From Acidobacteriota bacterium (GTDB lineage Bacteria; Acidobacteriota; Vicinamibacteria; Vicinamibacterales; UBA2999): a stretch of 64,000 nucleotides of DNA. The stretch covers positions 1 through 64,000 of the forward strand of contig CAUJDN010000064.1 in NCBI GenBank assembly GCA_963169195.1. The letters run 5' to 3'. Made by a program: the position numbers and the translations under genes. Shown here in pieces: positions 43,947-52,368 of this stretch; within the stretch, counting starts at the first letter, position 1, and every line of letters begins with the position of its first letter. Under the pieces are notes generated by a model, which worked only from the letters and a program-made list of their open reading frames with translations, was not told where the DNA came from and did not search any database.

Positions 43947-46418
43947 CTACGGGGCCAGCGTCAACGTGTGACGGATCGCGCCGGGCAGGAGCGGCACCGG
44001 CTGGCCCGCCAGCCATGCGCGGTGCATGTCGTCGAAGTGTGGCGACAGCGGGTGCGCGCTCTGGCCGGTCGGCATGTGCAGGATGCCCTCCTCCTCGCGG
44101 CCGGGGGAGACCACCATCCGCTCGGAGGGCCCCGTCCGCGGCGAGTGCGCGCGCGGCGTGAACACATCGCCGGGGAGCGGATCCTCCGGCATCACCAGCC
44201 AGCGGCCGAAGAAGGGAACCGCCGCGGCGAGGGGATGGGCGATCTGCGCGCGATTGGCCTCGCCCCACGTGCGGCTGTCCAGCGAACGCCCGCCCTCCGT
44301 CAGCTCGACGATGGCCGCGTCGATGGCGCCCAGCAACAGCTCGTCCCACGAGGCGTAGCGGCTCTCGAGCAGGTGGAACGGCCGCGCGGTCACCAGCTGC
44401 CAGACCGGTCCCTCGGGCCTGAGCAGCCGCGCGTACTCGAACGACGGATCCCGTGCCAGCGCGGGCCCGGTCACGAAACCCAGCACGGCGCGGACGACCT
44501 GTCCGCGAAAGGTGCGCACCAGCCGGTACGCCACGGAGTCGGGCGACGCCCTGCCCGTCCACGTCGCCTCCAGCAGCCGGCGGAACTCGGCGCGCGATCC
44601 CTGCAGCGGCCCGCTCGTGGGCGTCGCGGCCCGGGAGTCGAGCGTGGTCAGCGCGAGCGTGCGCCAGCGATCCAGGAACAAGGCGGAATCGTCCATCTGC
44701 ACGTCGAGCATCTGGCTGGTGGTCGCGCGCTCGATGGACAGCAGGCGATCGCGGATGATGCGCGCGCGGATGCCCTCGGCGTAGCCGCCATCGCCGATGA
44801 TGGCGAGCATCGCGCCGTCCACCACCGGCGCATTGGCGGTCCAGATGCGGCCGAGCTCGGGATCCACGATGCGCGGGTACTCGGTGGGCAGCAGGTAGCC
44901 GTCCCACGCCTTCGATCCATCGGCCCAGGACTCGGCCGTGAAGCCGTCGAGGCCCCGGCGCCGGGGGATGGCGCCGCCCACCGTCCAGGCGATTCGGCCC
45001 GTCCGATCGGCGATGGCGACGTTCTGGTTGGGGATGCCCAGCCCCGCCACGGCCACGAGCGCTTCGTCCACGGTGCGGGTCCGCTCGGGGCGCGTGAGAT
45101 CGCTCGACAGCACGTCCGGGTCGTGCGCCACCCACCGCTGCGCGTACTCGCGGCCGGCGCTGTCCTTCCAGACAACCGGGCCCCAGATGGTGCCGCTCAC
45201 GGTGACGGCCCGTGCCGGCGCGTCCTTGACGGCAATCGCCTCCTCGGACACGTGGAACGGCCGCGGTCCATCCGGGGAGAGATAGAGGGCGGCATCGCGC
45301 GGATCCGGCTCGATGCGCACGAGATCGCTCCAGTCGCCGCCGGTGTTCGTGAAGCCCCACGCCACGAAGCCGTTGCTGCCGACGACCATGCCGGGGAGGC
45401 CGGGCAGCGTCACGCCGACCAGGCGCGCGCGCGCCAGCGGATCCGCCGGATCGGGAAAGGCCATCGCCGCGCGATACCAGATGTTCGGCACCGAGATGCC
45501 CAGGTGCATGTCGTTGGCGAGCAGCGCCGCACCCGTCGCGCTGCGCGCCCCGTCAACGGCCCAGTTGTTCGAGCCGATGGTGGCCGCTTCGTCGCAGGTG
45601 AAGGCGACGGGCGAGGGCCAGGCGATCGGGCCGCACGGCCGGTCGGCGGGCGGTGCCGGGCGGTGGACGGATGCCGCGGGCCGCGATGTCGGACCGGGCG
45701 TCCGGAGATCGAGGACGTCCGGGCCTGGCACCGGCGGGCGTGACAGCGGCTCGCCCAGGGCCGGCGCCTCCCAGGCAGACCCCGTGGCCGCGAGGAAGCG
45801 GAACATCGGCTCCGGCAGCGCGTCGCGCAACTGCTGGTTCGTCCGCTCGAAGAGGGCCTGACGGCCCTGGAGCGACTGGAACATCGCGAGCACCGTGAGG
45901 ATGGAATCCTCCGGCCTCCAGGGCTCGGGGGCCGTGCGCAGCACCAGGTACTCGAACGGTGGCGCGCCCAGCTGGCTCACGCCGGCGTTCACCCCGGCGG
46001 TGTAGGCGTCGAGGACGGCCCGCCACTCCGGTGCGGTGCGGGCGTATGCCTCCTCGGCGACGCGGCGGAACCGGTGCACGCGCATCTCGGCATCGGCCTC
46101 GAACGCGCGCTCGCCGACGAGCGCGCTCAGCTCGCCCGCCGACTGGCGCCGCTGCAGATCCATCTGGAAGAACCGGTCCTGGGCGTGCAGGAAGCCGAGC
46201 GCGCGGGCGACGTCCTCGCGGGTCGCGCCGTCGATGGACGGCACGCCCAGCGCATCGCGTGCGATGATCACCGTCGCCGAGAGTCCCGGGACGGTGCGGG
46301 TGCCCTCCATCGCCGGAAGGCTCGCCCGCAGCTGCGCGCGGGCGTAGCACCCGCCCGCGACGGCGATGACCGCCACGAGCGTGACGAGCGCCAGGGCGAC
46401 CCGGAGGAACGTCTTCAT
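43947..46418 (-). CDS. Penicillin acylase-family Ntn hydrolase, exported
   Basis: An 823-residue protein of the penicillin G acylase/acyl-homoserine lactone acylase family. A signal peptide (MKTFLRVALALVTLVAVIAVAGG) leads the alpha subunit; autoprocessing should occur at Gly-Ser283 in IGSNNWAVDG, making Ser283 the N-terminal nucleophile of the beta subunit. NDMHLGISVP (calcium and oxyanion region) and later NQNVAIAD and GRIAWTVGG are family blocks. It may hydrolyse aliphatic or aromatic amides, or quorum-sensing lactones. Followed by the class C type hydrolase, so the pair could form an amide-degrading unit. Divergent from ada. Confidence 0.88.
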   Translation of the reverse strand: MKTFLRVALALVTLVAVIAVAGGCYARAQLRASLPAMEGTRTVPGLSATVIIARDALGVPSIDGATREDVARALGFLHAQDRFFQMDLQRRQSAGELSALVGERAFEADAEMRVHRFRRVAEEAYARTAPEWRAVLDAYTAGVNAGVSQLGAPPFEYLVLRTAPEPWRPEDSILTVLAMFQSLQGRQALFERTNQQLRDALPEPMFRFLAATGSAWEAPALGEPLSRPPVPGPDVLDLRTPGPTSRPAASVHRPAPPADRPCGPIAWPSPVAFTCDEAATIGSNNWAVDGARSATGAALLANDMHLGISVPNIWYRAAMAFPDPADPLARARLVGVTLPGLPGMVVGSNGFVAWGFTNTGGDWSDLVRIEPDPRDAALYLSPDGPRPFHVSEEAIAVKDAPARAVTVSGTIWGPVVWKDSAGREYAQRWVAHDPDVLSSDLTRPERTRTVDEALVAVAGLGIPNQNVAIADRTGRIAWTVGGAIPRRRGLDGFTAESWADGSKAWDGYLLPTEYPRIVDPELGRIWTANAPVVDGAMLAIIGDGGYAEGIRARIIRDRLLSIERATTSQMLDVQMDDSALFLDRWRTLALTTLDSRAATPTSGPLQGSRAEFRRLLEATWTGRASPDSVAYRLVRTFRGQVVRAVLGFVTGPALARDPSFEYARLLRPEGPVWQLVTARPFHLLESRYASWDELLLGAIDAAIVELTEGGRSLDSRTWGEANRAQIAHPLAAAVPFFGRWLVMPEDPLPGDVFTPRAHSPRTGPSERMVVSPGREEEGILHMPTGQSAHPLSPHFDDMHRAWLAGQPVPLLPGAIRHTLTLAP

Positions 46419-46542
46419 GCCGGGATGATTATCGCGCCTTCGCTCGCCGATTGCCCAGTGCGGGCGACGAGGCGGTGCGCCCGCACTCTGGCCGCAAGCC
46501 GCGGATCGTCCGCGTGCGGGTCGGTGGCGTATCGTGCCCGTC

Positions 46543-47625
46543 ATGATGCAGCATGAACTCGTCGACATGGCCCCCGGCTCGGGATTGGATCTACGGTGGA
46601 AGGCGCTGGCGGCGCGCGACGCGGGCGCCGACGGCTCGTTCGTCTACGGCGTGACGTCGACCGGGGTGTACTGCCGGCCGAGCTGTCCCAGCCGCCGCCC
46701 GCGCGCGGATCGCGTGCGGTTCTTCGACACGGCCGCGGCGGCCAGGGCCGAGGGCTTCCGCCCCTGCCGGCGATGCACGCCGGACGCGGTGGACGCCGGC
46801 GTGCCGGGAATGGACGCGGTGCGGCGCGTCTCGGCCTACCTGGCGGCCCACGCTGGCGAGCCGGTGACGCTGGCCCGGCTGGGCCGCCTGGCGTCGATGA
46901 GCCCCTCGCACCTGCAGCGGCGGTTCAGGGCGCTGGTGGGCGTTTCGCCTCGCGAGTTCCAGGCCGCGTGCCGTGCCCGCCTCCTTCGCGCCGGCCTGCG
47001 CCGTGGAGAGGACGTGACGACGGCCATCTACACGGCAGGCTACGGATCGCCGAGCCGCGTGTACGAGAGCGCCGCCACGCGCGGGATGCCGCCGTCGGTG
47101 TATCGACGAGCCGGCGCGGGCATGCAGGTCGCGTACTCCATCGTGCCCTGCCCGCTCGGCCGCCTGCTGGTGGCGACCACCGCCAGCGGGGTGTGCGCGG
47201 TGAAGATCGGCGACTCGGATGAGCAGCTGGCCCGGGACCTCAGGCAGGAGTACCGCGCGGCCGAGATCCGGGAAGGCGAGAAGGCCCGCCACGAATGGGT
47301 GCGGGCCATCGTCCGGCACCTGCGCGGGGATCTGCCGGCACTGGACCTGCCCATCGACGTCCGCGCGACCGCGTTCCAGTGGAAGGTGTGGCGTGCGCTG
47401 CAGGCCATCCCCTACGGAGAGACCCGCCCGTACGCGGAGGTGGCGCGGTCCATTGGCGCGCCTCGGGCCGTGCGCGCGGTCGCGAGGGCCTGTGCAACGA
47501 ACCCCGTTGCCCTGGTCGTGCCGTGCCACCGGGTGATCCAGCGCGACGGCAGGCTGGGTGGATACCGGTGGGGGGTGGAGCGGAAGCAGAAGCTGTTGGC
47601 GAGGGAGGCCAGGGAGAGGGGGTAG
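46543..47625 (+). CDS. ada: Bifunctional methylated-DNA repair protein and activator Ada
   Basis: A 360-residue Ada. The N-terminal zinc domain has Cys44, Cys48, Cys75 and Cys78 in GVYCRPSC and FRPCRRC; Cys44 accepts methyl groups from phosphotriesters, after which the AraC-type helix-turn-helix (about 90-185, with MSPSHLQRRFRALVGVSPREFQAAC) activates alkylation-repair genes. The C-terminal O6-methylguanine methyltransferase domain has the acceptor Cys328 in PCHRVI. ATG 46543 is preferred over the in-frame GTG at 46534. It stands alone; no alkA or alkB is adjacent. Confidence 0.95.
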   Translation: MMQHELVDMAPGSGLDLRWKALAARDAGADGSFVYGVTSTGVYCRPSCPSRRPRADRVRFFDTAAAARAEGFRPCRRCTPDAVDAGVPGMDAVRRVSAYLAAHAGEPVTLARLGRLASMSPSHLQRRFRALVGVSPREFQAACRARLLRAGLRRGEDVTTAIYTAGYGSPSRVYESAATRGMPPSVYRRAGAGMQVAYSIVPCPLGRLLVATTASGVCAVKIGDSDEQLARDLRQEYRAAEIREGEKARHEWVRAIVRHLRGDLPALDLPIDVRATAFQWKVWRALQAIPYGETRPYAEVARSIGAPRAVRAVARACATNPVALVVPCHRVIQRDGRLGGYRWGVERKQKLLAREARERG

Positions 47626-47632
47626 GGGGGAC

Positions 47633-47829
47633 GGGTTCTGAGGTTCTGGGGTTCTGGGGGTCTGGGGTTCTGGGGTTCTGGGGTTCTGGGGTTCTGCGGT
47701 TCTGCGGTTCGCGGGTTCTCGGGTTCTCGGGTTCTGGGGTGCGGCGTTCCGGAGTCCCGCGCGCAGGAGTGCAACTGTTCCAAACCCCAGAACCGCAGAA
47801 CTCCAGAACCCCAGAACCTCAGAACCCCA
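47633..47829. repeat. GGTTCTGG word-repeat spacer, copy 3, with inverted repeat and G-quadruplex motif
   Basis: More than a dozen GGTTCTGG-type units (47633-47743) face about six CCAGAACC-type units (47783-47829), making a near-perfect inverted repeat of about 45 bases around a loop of about 100. The plus strand at 47664-47691 reads as four G4 tracts separated by TTCT loops. It lies between ada and the next gene and could end transcription or regulate it. Confidence 0.85.
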
Positions 47830-47847
47830 GCCTGTTAATATCCCCCC

Positions 47848-49080
47848 GTGCCCTCCACGCGGTACGGCGTCTCGCCGTGGCTCGACCGTTTCCCGTCCAG
47901 CAAGCGCCCCGCGTTTCCAACCTTCAAGTCGAAGGATCCCGTCGAGGCGCCGCTGGTCGTCATCGGGGGAGGGCTGGCCGGTGTGATGACGACCTATGCG
48001 TGCGCGGCAGCGGGTGTGCGTGTGATGCTCCTCGAGGCCGACCGGCTGGGTCGCGGGGGCAGCGGGCGTGGGATCGGCATTGCCGCGGCCGAGGGTTGCG
48101 CATCGTTTCTCGAGCTGCAGGCCCGGGCAGGCCGGCGCGTGGCGCGGGCACACTTCGAGCACGCGCACCGGGCCGTGCTGGACCTCGCGGCCGCCGTGCG
48201 ACGCCTTGGGATCAAGGCCGAGCTGGACGCATTGGATGCCTGGCGTGTCGTGCCCGAAGGTTGGCCCACGAAGACGCTGCGGAAGGACGTGGACGAACGT
48301 CGCGGGGCGGATCTCGAGGCGACGTGGCACAAGTCCCCGCCCGTGGCCAGGGCTGTGGCCATCGACGCCGCTGGCGGTGCGCGGCTGCCTGGTTGGGCCC
48401 AGTGCGATCCCTACCGCCTGCTGTTGGGGTTTGCCAGGGCGGCGGTCGCGCGCGGGGCGCAGATCTACGAGCGATCGGCGGTGACGAAGGTGGCCTTCGA
48501 CCGGAAGGTCGCGACGGTGGTGACGGCCGCGGGGCGTGTCACGGCGGAGCGGGTGGCGCATTGCACGGGCGAGCCGACCCTTCTCGTGAAGGCGCTTCGG
48601 CGCCACTTCCGTTTCGAAGAGCGATCGGTCGTGCTCAGTGCCGAGTTGCCCCCATCGGTCCGAAAGGCGCTGGGCCCGCGCGCGAGCATCGTGACCGACA
48701 CCGAGCAGCCTCCGCACGTGATCCGATGGACGGGTGATCACCGTGTGATGGTGGCCGGCGCCGACGGCCCGCGCATCCCTGCGCGGCAGCGGGAGATGAC
48801 CGACGTGCAGCGTACAGGCCAGCTCATGTACGAACTGACCCGGCTCTATCCCGACATCTCGGGCGTGCTGCCGGCGTACGGGTGGTCCATGCCGGTCGCG
48901 CACAGCCACGACGGCGGGCTCTATGCGGGACCGCACCGGAACTTCCCCCATCAGCTTTTTGCCCTGGGCACCGGGCACGATCCCGCGCGCGCCTACCTTG
49001 CCAGCCGCATCCTGCTGCGGCACGTGACCGGAGACACGACCCCCGACGACGAGCACTTCGGCTTCGCGCGCAGCCTGTAA
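47848..49080 (+). CDS. DAO-type FAD-dependent oxidoreductase
   Basis: A 410-residue flavoprotein with the dinucleotide-binding fold LVVIGGGLAGVMTTYACAAAGVRVMLLEA (about 36-65) and the C-terminal FAD motif LFALGTGHDPARAYLASRILL. It belongs to the D-amino-acid oxidase/glycine oxidase superfamily, but the substrate is unknown. A GTG start at 47848 follows TTAATA and a C-run; there is no clear ribosome binding site. It may be a single-gene unit after the repeat spacer, with the palindromic element (49106-49154) at its 3' side. Confidence 0.8.
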   Translation: MPSTRYGVSPWLDRFPSSKRPAFPTFKSKDPVEAPLVVIGGGLAGVMTTYACAAAGVRVMLLEADRLGRGGSGRGIGIAAAEGCASFLELQARAGRRVARAHFEHAHRAVLDLAAAVRRLGIKAELDALDAWRVVPEGWPTKTLRKDVDERRGADLEATWHKSPPVARAVAIDAAGGARLPGWAQCDPYRLLLGFARAAVARGAQIYERSAVTKVAFDRKVATVVTAAGRVTAERVAHCTGEPTLLVKALRRHFRFEERSVVLSAELPPSVRKALGPRASIVTDTEQPPHVIRWTGDHRVMVAGADGPRIPARQREMTDVQRTGQLMYELTRLYPDISGVLPAYGWSMPVAHSHDGGLYAGPHRNFPHQLFALGTGHDPARAYLASRILLRHVTGDTTPDDEHFGFARSL

Positions 49081-49105
49081 GAAACGGCGATCGGCGCGCG
49101 GTTCC

Positions 49106-49154
49106 TTTACAGGGACTTAACGGGGACTGTCCCCGACTTTACAGGGACTGTCCC
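49106..49154. repeat. GGGGACTGTCCCC palindromic element, copy 1 (doubled)
   Basis: GGGGACTGTCCCC at 49122-49134 and GGGACTGTCCC at 49144-49154 are each palindromic around one central base, both preceded by TTTACAGGGACT or TTTACA words. The 18-base string TTAACGGGGACTGTCCCC (49117-49134) is the exact reverse complement of 55057-55074. Two CGAAACGGCCC units follow. Confidence 0.8.
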
Positions 49155-49203
49155 CGAAACGGCCCCGAAACGGCCCGGGCCCTTCCGGCGTCGAAGACTT
49201 TTG

Positions 49204-49220
49204 GTGACATATACTGTCAC
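49204..49220 (+). promoter_or_regulatory. Palindromic operator overlapping the TonB receptor -10 element
   Basis: GTGACATATACTGTCAC is a perfect inverted repeat of GTGACA/TGTCAC with a 5-base spacer. The spacer with the next base is TATACT (49210-49215), a consensus-like -10 element, so a dimeric repressor on the palindrome would block the promoter. The transcript would start near 49222, and GGAGG at 49235-49239 is the RBS. Confidence 0.75.
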
Positions 49221-49248
49221 GTCGGACCTTTTCTGGAGGCGTTCCCCA

Positions 49249-52110
49249 ATGCTCCGCACCATCACCGCATTTCTTCTGGCCGTGGCCACCGCGCTGCCCG
49301 CGGCGGCACAGACGACGGCCATCAACGGCACCATCGAGGGCACCGTCGCGGACGAGCAGGGCGCCGTGCTGCCCGGCGTCACCGTCACGGTCACCAACCT
49401 GGACACGGGCGACACCCGCTCGGTCATCACCAACGAGAGCGGGTTGTACCGCGCCCCGCTGCTGCCGCTGGGCACGTACCGGGTGGAGGCCGAGCTCCAG
49501 GGCTTCAAGAAGTACGAGCGGAGCGGCGTGACGCTCCGCGCCGGGCAGACGGCGGTCATCGACTTCGAGCTGAGCGTCGGCGCGCTGCAGGAGACGGTGA
49601 CCGTTACGGCGGACGCGCCGCTGGTGGACCTCGGCAAGATCGAGCAGGGGCGCACGCTGAGCACGGCCGAGGTCAAGACGCTGCCGCTCACCTCCCGCAA
49701 CCCATACAACTTCGCGCTGCTGCAGCCCGGCGTCGTGGGCTTCGAGACCAACGAGTTCGGCGTGCCGCGCCTCACCGCCAACGGCGCGCTGCTGCGGGTG
49801 AACTACCAGGTGGACGGGAGCAACAACACGCAGAAGGATCGCGCCGGCCTCCGGCAGATGCCCATGTCGGAGGTGATGATCCGCGAAGTCAAGGTCGTGA
49901 CCTCGGGCTACGCGCCTGAGTTCGGCCAGACGATGGGCCTGGTGTACAACGCCATCACGCCGTCGGGGACCAACGCGTTCCGGGGGCAGGCGAGCTACCG
50001 CATGCAGCGCCAGTCGATGGTGGCGCGGCCGTTCTACACGTCGGCCACCGCCGCGAAACCGCCCACGGACGTCAACGTCTACACCTTCGACCTGGGCGGC
50101 CCGATCAAGCGCGACAGGACGCACTTCTTCGGCGGCTACGAGCACACCGAGCGTGACCTGTCGGGCCTGAGCGTCATCACGATCAGCCAGGCGAACCAGG
50201 CGGCGCTGGGGATCCGCGAGCCGGCCTATCAGCCGCGCGGCCTGAACACGGAGTTCGCCATCGGCAAGGTGGATCACCAGATCAACCAGGCGAACCGGCT
50301 GTCGGTGCGCTACATGTTCTTCGACAACTTCATCACCGCGAACGTGGGCGGCGGGCTCACCTCGTCGCAGCGGGCCACCGATTTCGCGGACCGGCAGCAT
50401 TCCACGGGCGCGCAGCTCATCTCGACGATAGGCGGCACGGTGCTCAACGAGCTGCGCGTCCAGTACGCGACGCGCGATCAGAGCCGCGCGCCGGGCGCGC
50501 TGGCCGGGACGGGGCCCGCGGTCAACATCTCGGGCGTGGCCAACATCGGCGGCCCGAGCGCCAGCGTGAGCGACGCGGGATTCGGCTTCACTCAGAACGT
50601 GATGCAGGTGAACAACAGCACCACCTGGCTTCGGGGCGACCACGCCTTCAAGGCGGGGCTCGACCTGCAATTCGTGTCGGACAACCGCACCGCGGCGCCT
50701 GCGGCACTCTACACGTTCGCGAACGTCGCCGCGTACCAGGCGGCGGTCAGTGGCGCCAACCCGTTCGGATACCAGTCGTTCACCCAGTACTTCGGCCTGC
50801 CCGAGCTGGAATACAACACCGGCCAGTACGGCTTCTTCGTGCAGGACGACTGGCGGGTGACGCCCACGCTGAAGGTGCTGTACGGCGTGCGGTACGACCG
50901 CTACGGCGTCCCGGACGGCGTGGCCAGTGCGCCCATTGCCACGTCCCAGGAGTTCCCTGTCGACAACAACAACTTCGCGCCGCGCGTCGGCGTGGTGTGG
51001 ACGCTCGGCGAGCAGCGCCGTTCGGTGCTGCGCGCCAACACCGGCATCATGTACGACCAGACGCTGAACGCCGTCTACGAGCAGTCGCTGCAGAACGACG
51101 GCACCAACGCCCGCGCGTCGGCGTCGTTCCAGCCGTCGCAGGCGGGCGCGCCGGCGTTCCCGAACATCCTGAACGCCGGGGCCGGCGCCCAGCCGAACAC
51201 GGCGTGGACGGTGGACCCGGACTTCCAGATCGCGCGGTCGTGGCAGAGCAACGTGCAGTTCGAGCACGCGCTGAGCGATCGCTACTCGGTGGGCATCGGC
51301 GCGTCATACGTGCGCGGGAACAACCTGCCGGTCGTGACGAACATCAACCTGCAGAACCCCATCGGCACGTTGCCGGGCGGCATCCCGATCTTCAGCACGA
51401 GCGTCGCCACGCGCGTGGACCCGCGCTACAACGTCATCAACGCGACGCAGTCGATTGGCGATTCCACCTACAAGAACATGACGCTGCAGCTCACGCGCCG
51501 CAACGTCAACGGCATCGGCTTCGACCTCGCCTACACGCTCGGCAAGAGCGAGGACAACGCGCCCATCACCAGCGCGCTGTCGGTGCAGGGGGACGCGGGT
51601 CGCGTGGACATGACCAACCTCGACCGCGACAAGGGCCCGAACGTGCTCGACCAGCGCCACGTGTTCACGGGATCCATCGTCGCCACGCCGCGGTTCGACC
51701 GTGAGGGCGTGCTCGGCGCCATCCTGAACGACAACGTGTTCGGGATCATGATGCAGTTCGCCAGCGGCATCCCCGTCAACCTGCGCAGCAACCGCGAGCT
51801 GAACAACGACGCCACCGCCAGCGATCGCCCCGACGGCGTGTCCCGCAACTCGCTGAACCTGCCCGAGCGCTACAACGTGGACTTCCGCTACTCGCGCAGG
51901 GTTCGGCTGGGCGGAAACCGCGCCGCCGAAGTGATTGCCGAGGTCAAGAACATCTTCAACAGCGTCCAGACGTCGGGCGTGAACGCGACGATCGCCACCG
52001 ATGCGCTCGGTATCCCGCTGGCCCCGCTGCCGACGAGCGGTGACGATTTGCGGCCCACCGGCGGGTACGAGCAGCGGCAGTTCCAGCTCGGCTTCCGGTT
52101 CACGTTCTGA
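49249..52110 (+). CDS. TonB-dependent outer-membrane receptor with N-terminal carboxypeptidase-regulatory domain
   Basis: A 953-residue outer-membrane transporter. Signal peptide about 1-22; a carboxypeptidase-regulatory-like beta-sandwich (about 25-108) with GTVADEQGAVLPGVTVTVTN; a plug domain (about 120-240) with SGYAPEFGQTMGLVYNAITPSGTN; then the beta-barrel, ending in the aromatic C-terminal signature FQLGFRFTF that is needed for BAM insertion. This layout is the Acidobacteria/Bacteroidetes-type receptor that imports large nutrients or siderophores, powered by TonB. ATG 49249 has GGAGG 9 bases upstream. A palindromic operator at 49204-49220 probably controls it. No SusD or substrate gene is adjacent, so the ligand is unknown. 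Confidence 0.9.
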   Translation: MLRTITAFLLAVATALPAAAQTTAINGTIEGTVADEQGAVLPGVTVTVTNLDTGDTRSVITNESGLYRAPLLPLGTYRVEAELQGFKKYERSGVTLRAGQTAVIDFELSVGALQETVTVTADAPLVDLGKIEQGRTLSTAEVKTLPLTSRNPYNFALLQPGVVGFETNEFGVPRLTANGALLRVNYQVDGSNNTQKDRAGLRQMPMSEVMIREVKVVTSGYAPEFGQTMGLVYNAITPSGTNAFRGQASYRMQRQSMVARPFYTSATAAKPPTDVNVYTFDLGGPIKRDRTHFFGGYEHTERDLSGLSVITISQANQAALGIREPAYQPRGLNTEFAIGKVDHQINQANRLSVRYMFFDNFITANVGGGLTSSQRATDFADRQHSTGAQLISTIGGTVLNELRVQYATRDQSRAPGALAGTGPAVNISGVANIGGPSASVSDAGFGFTQNVMQVNNSTTWLRGDHAFKAGLDLQFVSDNRTAAPAALYTFANVAAYQAAVSGANPFGYQSFTQYFGLPELEYNTGQYGFFVQDDWRVTPTLKVLYGVRYDRYGVPDGVASAPIATSQEFPVDNNNFAPRVGVVWTLGEQRRSVLRANTGIMYDQTLNAVYEQSLQNDGTNARASASFQPSQAGAPAFPNILNAGAGAQPNTAWTVDPDFQIARSWQSNVQFEHALSDRYSVGIGASYVRGNNLPVVTNINLQNPIGTLPGGIPIFSTSVATRVDPRYNVINATQSIGDSTYKNMTLQLTRRNVNGIGFDLAYTLGKSEDNAPITSALSVQGDAGRVDMTNLDRDKGPNVLDQRHVFTGSIVATPRFDREGVLGAILNDNVFGIMMQFASGIPVNLRSNRELNNDATASDRPDGVSRNSLNLPERYNVDFRYSRRVRLGGNRAAEVIAEVKNIFNSVQTSGVNATIATDALGIPLAPLPTSGDDLRPTGGYEQRQFQLGFRFTF

Positions 52111-52368
52111 CGCCGGGCGGGCGCGTGTCGGAGTCCATTGATGGGTGCTGATTGCCAATGGGCCGATCCATGGGGTGATTGACGATCGGTCCATTTGAAC
52201 ATTCGACCGGGCGATTGGGGGATTCGACGCCCCCGGTCGCCCGTTCCACTCTCGAGAGGCCGCCGAATGCCCCAATGGCGCCATCACCCGACAACGCAAT
52301 CCGAGTCCTCCCACGCCCCAATCCCCACTCGCCCGATGAATCGCTCAATCGCCACTCGCCACTCGCCA
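52111..52368. repeat. Word-repeat spacer of CGATTGGGG/CCCCAATC type
   Basis: The 258 bases hold many repeats of GATTG, GGGCGATTGGGG and the inverse CCCCAATCCCCACTCGCCC, and CACTCGC occurs three times in the last 50 bases. Left part favours G-rich words, right part C-rich, so partial hairpins are possible. In-frame upstream start candidates of the PIG-L gene fall inside it and are probably spurious. Confidence 0.5.

Noticed and set aside
42840..45743. A 967-codon plus-strand open frame over the serine hydrolase and acylase genes
   Set aside because: It is antisense to two genes with clear catalytic motifs, its translation is Arg/His/Gly-rich without domains, and such long shadows are usual at high GC.
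47633..47829. CRISPR array
   Set aside because: Units are 8-9 bases, imperfect and tandem without unique spacers, and no cas gene is present.
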